A stretch of DNA of 64,000 nt from Nipponacmea schrenckii (Eukaryota; Mollusca; Gastropoda; Lottiidae): positions 620,001 to 684,000 of the forward strand of contig JAUJPP010000006.1 in NCBI GenBank assembly GCA_030562195.1, given 5' to 3'. Position 1 is the stretch's first letter, and each line of letters begins with the position of its first letter. A program made the translations under genes and the position numbers. The notes below the pieces were generated by a model that worked only from the letters and a program-made list of their open reading frames with translations, ran no database searches and was not told the DNA's origin. Shown one piece after another: positions 10,901 to 23,800 of this stretch.

Positions 10901-13900
10901 AATTTCAGCTTTGGGAGTGAAAATATGGAGTATGGCTTGTCTGCAACAAAGAAGAATATCTTGTACGAATGCATAAGCCTACAAACAGATTATTCCAATG
11001 ATGCAACATAGAGAAACTTTAATACCTCATAGAGGCCTACAAACATTAGCTATGGGAAGTCTCTAAAAGAGATACAATGTAAGAATCCAAACCTATGACA
11101 GAAATATCAGTTCAATAGTGAAAGAGTAAGGTGAAAACTCGACTACCCTTGTTATAGTGATATCAGGCTGATCACTTACCTTATATCTTCTAACATAGAG
11201 ATATTCTCTGTTATACATGGGATACTGTAAATATACAACATAATCAATATAATAATAACAGGTAGATATCAACTTTAAAACAGTATATCTTTAGGTTCTC
11301 AACACCCTGCTGTGGAATAACTCTATAATGCTATGCAGAAGATACTGTGAACCAATGTAAAGGTACAGGGTATTTTTTAACCAGTGTACAATGAGGTAAA
11401 ATACTTACAGGGTATTTAGTTAACCAGTGTACAATGAGGTAAAATACTTACAGGGTATTTAGTTAACCAGTGTACTATCTCAGACCCAGTTTCTTTATCT
11501 TTATCTATAATATCAATACTCAGGGCCATATTCTCCCATTCTTGCCAGAAATCAAGGTCCACCTGAAATATGGAATAATTCATGAAATAAGCTTAGCATG
11601 AAATAAATAGGTTAGTTAGTCTGGTACAAAACAAGACATGTACCGGTACTTAAAACAGGCGGCTATGTTGATACAAATTCATCTAAAAATAAAGTCCAAA
11701 ATAAAAAACAAAACAACTTGGAATGGTGGACACTAACAGTACCAGTATTGGGTAAATTAATAGCACTTTTGGGGGAAAGATGGAAATTTATACACAAATA
11801 AGCTTAAATAATAACAACTCAATTTCCTTTTCCTTCTGAAATGCAGCTGTTAATTTGCTCAGTACTGTCTACCATTATTAAACTGTTTCATAAGTCAACT
11901 AGCCACTATCATCCAGTCTTTCTTTGTCTACATACAAAGACAAGAATAGTCTGGGCACCAGAGACTTCCCCTCAATCTGATAGAGAGGTCGGAAAAGGTG
12001 TTTGCTGTCTTGTGCATCATTGTTGATACAATAGAAATAAGAAGCAGCAATTTCTGTCCTGATGCTAACTTTGTTTATTCAAACACTTCATTATCATATC
12101 ACTTCATATCTTAACTTACAAAAGGGAGCCCAAGTGGAAGAATATAGATTTATTACCTGAACATTGAAGAAGGCTCGTGCTGGAATGTCATCATAGGTAC
12201 CGTATACTATAATAATAAATACAGGTCATTCAAATACAGTATATCATATATATACAGGGCCACAATCAGGGGCTGTATTCTCAAAAACTTAAATAAGATA
12301 AATCGTGATTTTAACAAATACAGTAATCTGATTGGATAATAAAACTTAACTTAAAATCAATTTCAGTGTTTAACCAATTAAATAAAATTATCTGAAGTTA
12401 AAGTTTTTAAGGATAAGACCCGAGGGAATTTTGCCATCCATGTCAAATACGACAGTTTTTTTCTTATGGTCTTTCAATTGAAAAATATGGAGTAGGCTAC
12501 TTGTTTTTTGGTTTAGTCAATGACTAGAGCATTTCAACCTCTCTGCACTGTACTACCAGGTCAAAGGGCAAAGTTTAATTAATCAGTTGACCTATATAAC
12601 CTTACTTACAAGTTACATCATAAACTGACTGAATTGAACTTTCAACCTCAAGGGTTCGTGAATTAAACTAAGCCTGACATGTCAAGTTCAACCGTGCCAA
12701 CTGAGACAAATTATCAGAGATATTTGGAATCTGAATTTTAACACCTTGACAGGTAAAAATAAAAAATAAATAAATACAATGACAGACAGAGCAATTTACC
12801 AGTAATAATGTATTGTGGCTGAGAATCATATTGCGATTTACTGCATATTGTCATTGAATTGATATTTCACCTTTTTATTTGAATTTGTTTCGAAACAACT
12901 GATTTCCTCATTTTGCATTCAATATATTGCCTACATGTTGGCAATTGCAAATTTGAGCTCCATAATATTCTAAGGTTGTCGAAATACATTCATAATTGTA
13001 AGCAATTCTAGTTTAAATTTGTTTCCTAACAACTGATTGCCTCATTTCGCTAACATTAATTTAGCGGTCACCATATTGACTACCATAGACTTGTATCTGA
13101 TTGTTAAAACCACCATCATATTTGATTAATTCAGTTTAATTTAACATCGGACAAAATACAGTGACCATCATTCCATTCTAAATTTGATTCAAAACTAAGC
13201 AACATTAACTTTCAAGATGGAATATATTATGATAACAATTATCAGGGTCTAGCACATACAAAGTGATAGTAGAGTTCAAAATCAATATAATCAATATACC
13301 GTAATCAATACTGATACACAGATGGTTTTGATATATTGCTGTCAGTTGTCCCGTATAGCAATATATCGTTATATTTACATATTAATCATATTATTTACAA
13401 TCATAATCATGGATCTTAATAACGTTATTACCGTACCTCTATATTCATATAGATTTCTATTGGCTTCAATAGGTTTCCTCCAAACTTTCAGATGTTTTTT
13501 ATCAATCACTGATTCCCATCCACCCGGTAGATTCTTTTCTTTATTTTTAGAACCATTGGCTTGATTTACAAACTTTGTAACTTCTTCCATTTCATCTATA
13601 CACCTGGAAATATAACATTATCAACAAATATAATTAAATCACAAGAGATGAACTTTAAACCATGACATCTTTATCTATAGTAATGGAATAATGAAAAAGA
13701 CATTCTGTACTGGCTACTCCTGATGGCACGTTGTAGATTTCTCAGTAAAAATACAATAATAATAATTGGAAAGAAATGATATAAGAAATAAATTTAAATA
13801 TAAAACATTATTCTTACTAAATCAAAAAAAAAAATGGTCTATAAAAAAGTGTAGGCTAGATCTATAGATTTATTTCAATAATTTGTTTAGATGAGACGTC

Positions 13901-14402
13901 TTTTAATTTGTAAAGTGTAGACAAGGTCATTAATGAGTTATACCCCCACCTGTAAGGGAGTTGACTCAACACCCAATACACACCTGTCACATTCCTCATT
14001 AGTTATGTTGTCTTTCTTCCAAGAAAACATACTGGCACCCAATAAATATACCCCTCGATATCGACCAGTACTAGATCTAACTCCGTTTTGAAACATTCTC
14101 GAAAACAGCTGATTTCTATAAAACTGTACGGTTTCATGAAGTATCTTTATTCTGTGTGACATCAGCACTTGACACTGTCTGTTCAACACATAACATATCT
14201 GAATTAAATTGTTCCTCAGTTGTTTTGAAAATGGACTGAATCGTCGAGTAGAAAAACCTCTGCTGGTTTCTCCAGTGTGTTTGAACTTTGGACTCAAAGT
14301 TCCAACTTCAGACGATAAAAGCGTTTTGGAAACGATTCCGTTTGTGAATAACTGCGGTTGAACTCTAGTCACTCTTTGAAACATTTTGGTGTTCAACTGC
14401 AA
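7939..14402 (-). CDS. STARD7: StAR-related lipid transfer protein 7, mitochondrial type (8 exons, complete)
   Basis: START-domain carrier that moves phosphatidylcholine to mitochondria in animals. Exons, minus strand: 14402-13984, 13603-13437, 12206-12157, 11562-11452, 11224-11180, 10825-10688, 8596-8512, 8162-7939 (stop TAA at 7941-7939). All junctions are GT-AG and phases fit, giving 412 codons plus stop. Residues 1-140 are basic and Ser/Arg/Phe-rich with few acidic residues, as in a mitochondrial presequence. The START domain runs from about residue 155 (GGWESVIDKKHLKVWRKPIE) through YGTYDDIPARAFFNV, EIVHWLTKYPYPMYNREYLY, VRRYK and NGFDYILTYFDDPQSAFPSF to GVPDFVERLHK. These match STARD7 rather than other START proteins. 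The tail is Asn-rich (a poly-Asn run) and not conserved. Start: first Met of the open exon; an internal Met at residue 7 is also possible. Human STARD7 is slightly shorter (from memory). Intron 6 holds a large transposon-like insert, and the end of exon 4 is triplicated. Confidence 0.93.
8222..8330 (+). mobile_element. SINE-like repeat, family 1, 3' half
   Basis: Contains 'ataggctaatgc'-type body, 'aaaatttccctcattgcaca', 'tggcgttgtctgtgcagaag' and the tail 'agtaggacgtataactctgt' with T-rich end. Lies in the last intron of STARD7 in antisense orientation to the gene. Confidence 0.65.
8713..9969. mobile_element. 1.26-kb element with 35-bp terminal inverted repeats in a STARD7 intron
   Basis: Left end 8713-8747 and right end 9935-9969 are inverted copies, 33 of 35 positions identical by eye; key bases are AGGCC at the outside, TAAATTGTCTGTTTTACAGG toward the inside. 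Immediately inside both ends the base composition changes to CG-rich motifs (CCCCGCGCGCTCC on the left, CGCCCTCTCGCCCC on the right). No transposase frame is visible; the longest open frame (9117-9308) looks unremarkable. A target-site duplication is not clear. Most likely a non-autonomous DNA transposon; a foldback element is an alternative. Confidence 0.75.
9579..9656. repeat. Three copies of a 26-bp self-complementary repeat
   Basis: Unit AGCCC plus TGATGCACCCTAAGTGCATC; TGATGCAC and GTGCATCA are a perfect 8-bp inverted pair around a 5-base loop. Found inside the 1.26-kb element. Confidence 0.9.
10009..10615. repeat. About 90-bp tandem array followed by an inverted copy
   Basis: Five to six direct units of about 90 bp from 10009 to 10505 (ATATACTATTTCTGA(T/C)ATTT, AACTCAACATTTCACATGC, TCATACAGGCAGTGCTATT), then at 10520-10615 the same unit in the opposite orientation (TTGATAACACTTGCCTGTAT, GAGCATGTGAAACGTTAAG, AAATATCAGAAATAGTATAT). 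On the transcribed-unit strand it reads TTGATAA - hairpin (CACTGC...GCATGTG) - GAAACGTT. Lies in STARD7 intron 6. Confidence 0.9.
11362..11482 (-). repeat. Triplicated end of STARD7 exon 4 with its splice donor
   Basis: About 43-bp unit repeated three times (ACAGGG at 11365, 11407, 11450), containing on the minus strand TGGTTAACTAAATACCCT followed by GTAAGT. The exon-proximal copy (ending 11452) is the working donor because it keeps the frame into exon 5. The next copy keeps an intact GTAAGT, while the outermost has a weakened GTACCT. Use of the second donor would introduce an in-frame TAA. Confidence 0.85.
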
Positions 14403-14852
14403 TTTACTTAATGATCAAATTACACGAAAAACCCTTTCAAATTCCACAGAGACCGTTACTGCCAAGTGATCCGACTGTTGCACATGGTCACAATCGATAA
14501 CCTTCAGGTTTACTAACCGATAAATATATTTTCATTAGGTCGATTAATTAATTGCAGCTCCTTCAAAATATATTTTATTGATACATGATTAGTTTACATT
14601 TATGGCAAGGAATGTACTTTCATGTAAGGCATTGCAAAGTGAACAAAATTGCTTTGGTAAAATGGAGTATTTATCGACTAGTACTAAATTATACCGTTAT
14701 TCCTGTAACCTTGACCCTATAGTTATGAAGGTTAACACGAGATTATATGAGATTTCCCGTTATCTCCACCTTGACAACCGTTTAATTACAATATGGCCGC
14801 CGTTTCCTTAAAAAAATTGTGATTCCAAACTTCATTTGAGATCTACACAAAA
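14403..14852. promoter_or_regulatory. Head-to-head promoter region between STARD7 (-) and CFAP43 (+)
   Basis: Only 450 bases separate the two divergent start codons, so 5' UTRs and promoters of both genes must share this stretch. I see no convincing TATA box near either start and no clean RFX X-box, which ciliary genes often carry; GTTATC and GACAAC half-sites near 14760-14780 are spaced too far apart. Confidence 0.6.
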
Positions 14853-17800
14853 ATGGACAACGTTGGAAATTTGGAGCTAGCGTGAGTCAATAATTTTAAA
14901 GATATTTATTGAATTTTTTTTAAATTTTTCACATTTCCGTTGTCAATCATACAGTATTTCGACATTAGATTCGATTTAAATAGAAATAATCATCGTCGAA
15001 ACTTTTACTTTTAGTCCTGTCAGAGTGTTAGATCTAGTTAGTGTTGATAACTTATTAGGAGAGAGTAGATCATCCAGACTCTGTACATGAGTAGGCCTAC
15101 TGAACTTCGCTAAGAACCATTCCAAACCCTAAAACTAACCCTAACAATGAAACGGCAGCTGCACTCTATTCAACAAAAATTGCGAATGGTAGAGTGGCTT
15201 AGCCTTGCTTTCTTTAATCACATTTTAGACTTAATTCACCTAAATGAAAACGATGGACAACAGGGGTACCTCTGTTTGTTGTAGATTGATATCACTCATA
15301 GTCTTATTAATAAGCATAGCTGAGGTCGACTTGTTAACTGACCTGGAGGTCAATGATAGATTGTAACATCTCTGGACGCAGGCCATCTTCACAATAAAGG
15401 TCCAGATATTGAGAACTACATCTTACAGTACCTTAATTATCATAGCCACCTCTGATGAATTGTGGACTATATAGCTAACAGTTTATGTCTGGAACACTGA
15501 ATAACTGTATTAAATGACTTATTATTACAATCCATTTAAATTGCTGCATTTACAAACTTCTGTTATTTACAAACAGTAGCTATTTGCTGTCAAGGTATTA
15601 GATGAAGTTTGATATAACTTGCCCATCATATGACAAATAACTGAAGAAAGATCGTTGCAAAAAGAATAATTAGACCTAGGATTAACTAACAGTTTGATTT
15701 CTATTTTTCTTACTATCTAATTTATTCATGTTTAGGAGAAAAAATACAATTTGAAACTTGACCTTGTCCAAGAGTAGGACGTAAAACTCATTTCATTTGA
15801 TGTTATATTTTTAGCTGGTGTCAAGGTTATAATGGTGGAGACGCTCAGTATATTGATGCTGATGTTCTGTGTTATCAATGTGGTAGAAATATTAAAATAA
15901 TAGCCGAGGATGGCGTGGAGACGGTGTTCGCTTTTAAAGGACAAGGTGTAGGGCCTATAGCTGTTCATAAATTAAACAAACATATAGCTATAGCTGAATA
16001 TTGTATTAACCCTAAAATCTATATATACTCCTACCCTACCTTTAGAGAACAAATGGTATTGGAAGGTAAGTTATATTTTCTTCAGTTTAATTCTAGAATT
16101 CTCAACCATGTTATTTCCATTCTTAGCAAGATTCTGTTTTTATGATTGAAAATGCATTAAAAAGCTTCAATCCTACTAGAAGTATATGTGATTTTTATAA
16201 GTTGTGTAATTTCAGGTGGTGCCCAGCTAGAATACCAGAATCTGACATTCTCTAACAGTGAATATTTAGCTGCTATATCTGGACTACCAGATTTTGAACT
16301 TATTTTATGGTAGGTGTAATTCTGATTATCTTTAATTTCTACAAGTCCCAGGTCTACTCACTATCACTGTTATTATTTATAACTTAATTTGTTATAATCT
16401 TATACATATGTTGGATAACTTCATAGTTCTAATCTGCAACTGTGGAATTGATTATCTTCAAACATCAACAGTTGTCAAAAAATTGATTCTGAAATAGCGT
16501 AATAACTTATTTCTTGGAATTTGGTAACTAAAACAGAGTAGATCAGATTATCTTTGGTGTAGTTTACCTGGTATTTCCTAATTGCAAATGCAGCACCCGC
16601 ACTTACTATTATTCAGAGAGAAAAACATTTATTTTGATTTTAACTTTGTTATTCCGGAGTTATCTCCCCTGACACACTTTTCCAACTGAAATTCAAGAGT
16701 TTTTACCTGAGTAGCTCCTTGAAATTTTATAATATGTTATAAATTAAATAATTAATGTATGCTCTGTTACTGTTTACTTTATTTTAATTAAAATTGTCTT
16801 AATAAGTTGACATTTTTGTTTATATTTATTTTTTTTCATTTATAATTATCTCCCTTGATATGCTAAAAATTCTTTATCATCGCTTCCCAGAAGACAAGCA
16901 TAATTTCTGAGACAATATAGTTAGAAAGCTTAGTTCCAATGTTAATCTAACCAATGCCTGATATTTATTGCAGGAATTATGAGAAAGGAATTAAACTAGC
17001 CTCAGTTAATATTGGATCAGAAGTTCCGACCAGTGTAGGGTTTGATCCATGTAATTGGCGTCAGATCTGTCTAACTACAGTTGACTCTATAACAATATGG
17101 CAGACTGAACAGTGTAATGATCAATATGCCATCCTGCCACAGTAAGTTAATTATCTAGGTTCGGGTTGTGTTGGCTCAATTAATGGACTCCTTTCAAAGA
17201 GTCCACATCACTTATGATATAAATTTTATTCTTTTAAGTTTGTATTTTAAATTGTAAAGTATGTAAATTTTACTCTAGAAAAAAACTTGCCAAAAGATCA
17301 GCACATGTATTATAAACAGTGGCAAAAATTAAAAAGTTTTCAACAGAGTTTCCCCTGTCAACACTGACAGTTCACGGTGTTTATAATAGGAAAGACCATT
17401 CCCTTCCACACATAACAAAGTCACATCAATGTTCAGAATACTTAACTTGATATCTTTGGTCTCAAATTTGACAAACATTTATTTTGTAATATAGTTTTCC
17501 TTGAAATAAGGGTTTTGCAGTTTTCTTCTGTATTTGATTATAGATACCCACTATTTATACATCAATGTACGAAACTAATGATGTTTATTTAGTACAGTAT
17601 TTATAACTTGTCAAATATAAAATCTCTATAAATTACAGTAAAGTAAGAGTACCAGTGGCCGACCCAACACAAGAAGTTGATGATGAAAAGGATCAGGATA
17701 GATCACCCACTCGAGTCTCAACTAGAATGAGTCGATATACAGTTGACGTACCGAAAGCAGCCATTGCTGGTCTCGTAGGAGATTGTACAGATTATTTACA

Positions 17801-20800
17801 AACAATTCAAGATAAACTGGAACGATGTTCACCTGTCTCACAGGCCTGGACACCAACAGGAGATGTTTTTATCGGCTGTCAAGGGGGACAACTATTAAAA
17901 GTAAGTAAACATCATAGCTCTGTGACTGGTGTAAATTGATTTAAAAATTTATATCGTAAAACTGGGGTATTAGAACTATTGAGGTATAGGCAGTTACTAC
18001 TGGACAGTTGCTCACTAAACAGTTACTCACTGGACAGTTGCTCACTAGACAGTTGCTCACTAGACAGTTACTCACTGAACAGTTACTCACTAGACAGTTG
18101 CTCACTAGACAGTTACTCACTAGACAGTTACTCACTGGACAGTTGCTCACTAGACAGTTGCTCACTAGACAGTTACTCACTAGACAGTTACTCACTAGAC
18201 AGTTACTCACTAGACAGTTGCTCACTAGACAGTTGCTCACTAGACAGTTGCTCACTAGACAGTTGCTCACTAGACAGTTACTCACTAGACAGTTACTCAC
18301 TAGACAGTTACTCACTAGACAGTTACTCACTAGACAGTTACTCACTACACAGTTTCTCACTAGACAGTTACTCACTAGACAGTTGCTCACTAGACAGTTG
18401 CTCACTAGACTGTTGCTCACTAGACTGTTGCTCACTAGACTGTTGCTCACAGACGTTGCTCACTAGACTGTTGCTCACTAACTGTTGCTCACTAGACTGT
18501 TGCTCACTAGACAGTTGCTCACTAGACTGTTGCTCACTAGACTGTTGCTCACTAGACAGTTGCTCACTAGACTGTTGCTCACTAGACTGTTGCTCACTAG
18601 ACAGTTGCTCACTAGACTGTTGCTCATTTTAGACTGTTGCTCACTAGACAGTTGCTCACTAGACTGTTGCTCAATAGACTGTTGCTCACTAGACAGTTGC
18701 TCACTAGACAGTTGCTCACTAGACTGTTGCTCACTAGACTGTTGCTCACTAGACTGTTGCTCACTAGACAGTTGCTCACTAGACTAGTTGCTCACTAGAC
18801 AGTTGCTCACTAGACAGTTACTCACTCGTCTGTTGCTCATTAGACTGTTGCTCACTAGACTGTTGCTCACTAGACAGTTGCTCACTAGACTGTTGCTCAC
18901 TAGACAGTTGCTCACTAGACTGTTGCTCACTAGACTGTTGCTCACTAGACTGTTGCTCACTAGACTGTTGCTCACTAGACTGTTGCTCACTAGACTGTTG
19001 CTCACTAGACTGTTGCTCACTAGACAGTTGCTCACTAGACTGTTGCTCACTAGACTGTTGCTCACTAGACAGTTGCTCACTAGACTGTTGCTCACTAGAC
19101 TGTTGCTCACTAGACTGTTGCTCACTCGTCTGTTGCTCATTAGACTGTTGCTCACTAGACAGTTGCTCACTAGACTGTTGCTCACTAGACAGTTGCTCAC
19201 TAGACTGTTGCTCACTAGACTGTTGCTCACTAGACAGTTGCTCACTAGTCTGTTGCTCACTAGACAGTTGCTCACTAGACTGTTGCTCACTAGACTGTTG
19301 CTCACTAGACTGTTGCTCACTCGTCTGTTGCTCATTAGACTGTTGCTCACTAGACAGTTGCTCACTAGACAGTTGCTCACTAGACTGTTGCTCACTAGAC
19401 TGTTGCTCACTAGACTGTTGCTCACTAGACTGTTGCTCACTAGACTGTTGCTCACTAGACTGTTGCTCACTGACTGTTACTCATGAGACAGGACAAGGAC
19501 AATTGTTTATCCACCCATCTTTTTAGTACAGAGCAGTAAAATTTTAATGTAATACAATATTTTCTTAAAGCTTTGAAGTACCTGACCTGTATGTAGCTAT
19601 GTCCACTGATGACCTACTTGAAGAATTAAGATTGTTGATTGTGTTTTAAGGTAAATGATGAAGTGTTTAAAGCTAGAGTTATGTATTATCCACCAAAACG
19701 ACCAGAAACAGCTCACACCCGAGCTTCTAGTGCTGTAGAACCTGGGAGTAGAAAAACAACTTTAACAGATATTCAACCAATAGGTATGGTAGCCATCTTC
19801 TATATTCAGACTAAAACATCCATGCATTGGTCAATAAAACATCTTCAGAGTTTGACATCTTGTTTCCCCTTGTCAGTGATACAATCTGGGAAGGGGTAGA
19901 GGATTGGAGGAGGGGGGGGGGTGATTTCATGGAAAAAGTGTCAAATTATAAGAGAAGAAACTCTAAAATGGAATATGTGCTGCCATCTAAATTAGACAAA
20001 GTTTTACAAACCTCTTCTCATACCTTGAGTACAATAGCCACTTCTTATGTATCACAGTGATTGCAGTTGAAGAAGACCAGGAGCCTGTTTCACAAAATTT
20101 TTACAAAGATACAATCAAGATTTTAAGAAATACAGTAACCTAATTTTATAACTCAATTTTAGTGATTGACCAAGCTGACCATTGGAACACTAAAATCATC
20201 CTAAGTAAAGTTTTTGTGAAACAGGTTCCTGAGCCTTCATCAGAAAGTTTGTAAATAATAAGCCATAAAATGTTTCTGGTCAGGACTGGTACTGACATCC
20301 AATCAAATCGCTGCTATTGATGTCAAGGTGTAAGACAAAGTTGATGTGCTGCATGTTATATACGTTCAACAATTAAAAAAACTTTCTTTGTTGGTTTTCT
20401 CCTTTTGTTTAGTGATTATTCTCTAATCTGTTACAATATTGTATATTTTGCCTCCAATCAGGATATATAATCTGTTACTGTTTGTCTTTCAGCTGAAGAG
20501 GATGGCAATCTGTTATTACAGGGCTGTTTAACTACATTAGGGTTGCATAGAAAAGGTCTTTATGCTGCAGGCGAGGTAAGAACTAATACACAATCCATGG
20601 TAATTTGGTTTCGGTTGACACAAGATTTTATTTTACCTGGTCATGTATTCTAGATTTGATCCTACTTTTAGGATGTCCAAGAAACAATGATAGAAGTTAA
20701 AACCCTAGGACATCCTAGTTTGAATAAGATTGTTAGGCTGTCCTATTAAATTTCCCTCATTGCACACTGCATGGCATTGTTCATTAGGTGCAGAAGAGAA

Positions 20801-23800
20801 GGACATAAAACTCCATTTATTTCATTTTCTATTGTTACAGGATGGTGTACTGAGGTTGATTGATATAAAAGGAAATGAGTTCCGTATCTTAGAACATTCT
20901 GTTATTGGTGAACCTATTACCAGCTTGAGTTTCAATCCATCTTATAGAAATATTGTGCTTGGCTCTAGAGAGGTACAGTTTGGAATTTTATTATTTAAGT
21001 TTTTAAACGATCAGAATAGTTCAAGTGTATTTACTGCTGAGAAATTTGTCAAAGGAGAAATAGTTATATATAACATTGGTTTTCTTGTCATTAGGCCCTA
21101 GGATGATAGAGGTACAGAAGTACAGACTATAGAAAGGGTTTTAGTTATAATATATTCCAAACTGGACATTTAAAAAAATAATATTCTACATGAAAAATGC
21201 ACAAAATGTAGCAGAGTTGTCCTAAAAATCAAAAATGCAGTCAGACATTTGGGAATCAGACATGAAAGGTTAATGCAGTTAAATCAACAGCCCTGCTGTA
21301 GAACGCTGTATACTTTTTTTATATCATTTAATAACAGAACAGTAGGGTGTAAAACTAATATATCTCAGGTTGTAGAACCATAATTTGATATTAAACTTGA
21401 ACGATCAGGTGCTGAAAATTTTTTAATTTATCTTCAGAAGTTGTAGAACAATTTAATTGATATTACCATAGTATTATCAGAAATAGATACAGTAACATGT
21501 AAACTATATTTTTGTGTTTATTTCAGGGTTCATTATTATTATATACACCAGGTGAATCAACCTGTGCCAACAGATTAAAGTCAAGTCATTTTGGTCAGTT
21601 TGTGGGTATTGGGTGTTTAGCCTCACCCTCAGATATTTTAATTGTAAGTATTCAAATTGTTTTATTGATAGTTATTTTTGTACTTTATAATGTTACCTGT
21701 ATTTGTTAGAAACGTAGTATGTATAAAGTAAGAAGTAGTATATCTAAATATCTTGTGTTTAGAAATGTAGTATATAATAAAGAAGAAGTATATCTATATA
21801 TCTTGTGTTTAGAAATGTAGTATATAATAAACTAAGAAGTAGTATATCTATATATCTTGTGTTTAGAAATGTAGTATATAATAGATTAAGAAGTAGTATA
21901 TCTATATATCTTGTGTTTTAAGAATTAACTGTGTTATATTTCAGAGTGTAAGAGAAGACAGTAAAATACAGGCGTGGTCGTTTGATAGAGGAATGTTAAT
22001 ATCTACTCTTTCACTAGAAGCTACAGTAAGATATTCCTCTTTATTATCACATTAAATATTATTTTACTTCACCATCTGATGAAGATTCAGTCTGTATCAT
22101 TTTTAGAATTAATATCTGATGTACTGTTCCCCTGCAATTCAATAAAGATGTGACATCATTGATTCGAAAGACAAAGTCTAATTATGTCTATAATAGGCTG
22201 AAAAAGATTTGATTTAAGCCATACGTATCACTTTGATAATTATAATTTGATGGTATGTTATATCGCTCATTATTCAACAAAAATGAACTGTTGAAGTTAA
22301 TAATCTTAAAGTGAAGTGGAACTGTGAATAGGGAACTTACTAATAGATTGGAAGAGGTTTTATATTAAACATTATCTCTATATCTGTTTGTTTATATCAA
22401 CAGGCTGTGAGTTTATCATGTAGTCCCATGGCTCATCTGGTAGCAGTCGGAACACAGACAGGTTTCGTGTATTTTATAGATTACACAAACTTCCAGGCAC
22501 CCCGTATTGTGGATAGAATCAGAATGGCTCGCGTTCCCATCACACATTTACAGTAAGTCTTATAAAAAACTCTTTTCATATGTCGGCCATTGGGCTGGTA
22601 CAAGACTGGATAATCAGTAATATCGATTTGGTGTCCAGTCATTTGATTGGTCAATCATAAAAGAATCAATTTTGAATCCAGCTCCACCAACAAAAGAGAT
22701 TGCTTTGTTTCTTAAAATCTTGGTGAAACAGGCTCAGGGGTGTAAAATAGTAGCCCATTAACCATAATTATTAACTCTATAATTTACATGGGTCAGAATT
22801 AGGCCCAATACACAATGACATGGTCCTGTCTCACATTCAGCCGATCGGAAAAAAAAAATCGAAAATACATAATATCTCAATATACAATTCGTCTAAAATA
22901 CTGAAAATACACAAGTACATGTGTATCAAATGGACAGATCTATGTTCCGGCGATCAAGTACATGACCACAAAATAAATATACAATACTCCACGTACAATT
23001 TGTTAAAAGTACACAAGTACAATTGTAATTAAATGATGCATAGACTTTATTTCATGTCATTAGACTCAACGATCATTACCTTCAACTTACGATCAATACT
23101 TAAAATGATAAAAATATTCCCTAAATTTCATTCCAATAAAGAGTTTGATGTCAAACATCATTCCCCCTAACCCAGTAAGATGTAGAACAGTATGATATTA
23201 AAGTCGATAATATTTTCAGGTTTACGTCTGATGGAGAGTATCTACTAGTAGCTGGCAATGATCAACTTGTTTATATTATAGATGGTAGACCGTCTACTAA
23301 ATTTGATGTATTGGGATTTACTGGTAAGAATTTTTTATTGCGAACTTTCTTATACTTTCTTCTTGAAAACTGATTGATTTTCAATACAACACATTCTCTG
23401 AAGAAAATTCTCCAATCTCAAAATGATAACTCAGTTTATTTAACATCAGGTGGAGTTTTTATTTGATATTGATCAAGCATCTGCTGGTAGACAGGATCCT
23501 CAATTTTTGCCTAAACCCAATATGGTTATGAATTGGATTGTTTAAAATCTACTTAGTTGTTATCATTGTAAAATCCAAACATTGACTGATAAATGTGCTC
23601 TTTGAGAACAGACCACGTTGAAAATAAAATCTGAGAGGTTTGTCCAAGAACCAGCTGGTTCACATAATCCTCAGAAATCTAATTGATCTAATGTCTTTTG
23701 TACACCTAGCTTACAAACTGATGCTCTATAGTCTTTAACTATAGAATTATCTCTGAGAAACGATCCTTGAAAAGCTTAGTTAATATTGAAGCCTCTTGAT

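Noticed and set aside
14680..14800. X-box (RFX site) for CFAP43
   Set aside because: Half-sites GTTATC and GACAAC are separated by about 8 bases, too far for a standard X-box.
17941..19486. Long open frames (up to about 230 codons) on both strands
   Set aside because: They are translations of the 15-bp minisatellite; repetitive, no unique start or end sequence, and inside a CFAP43 intron.
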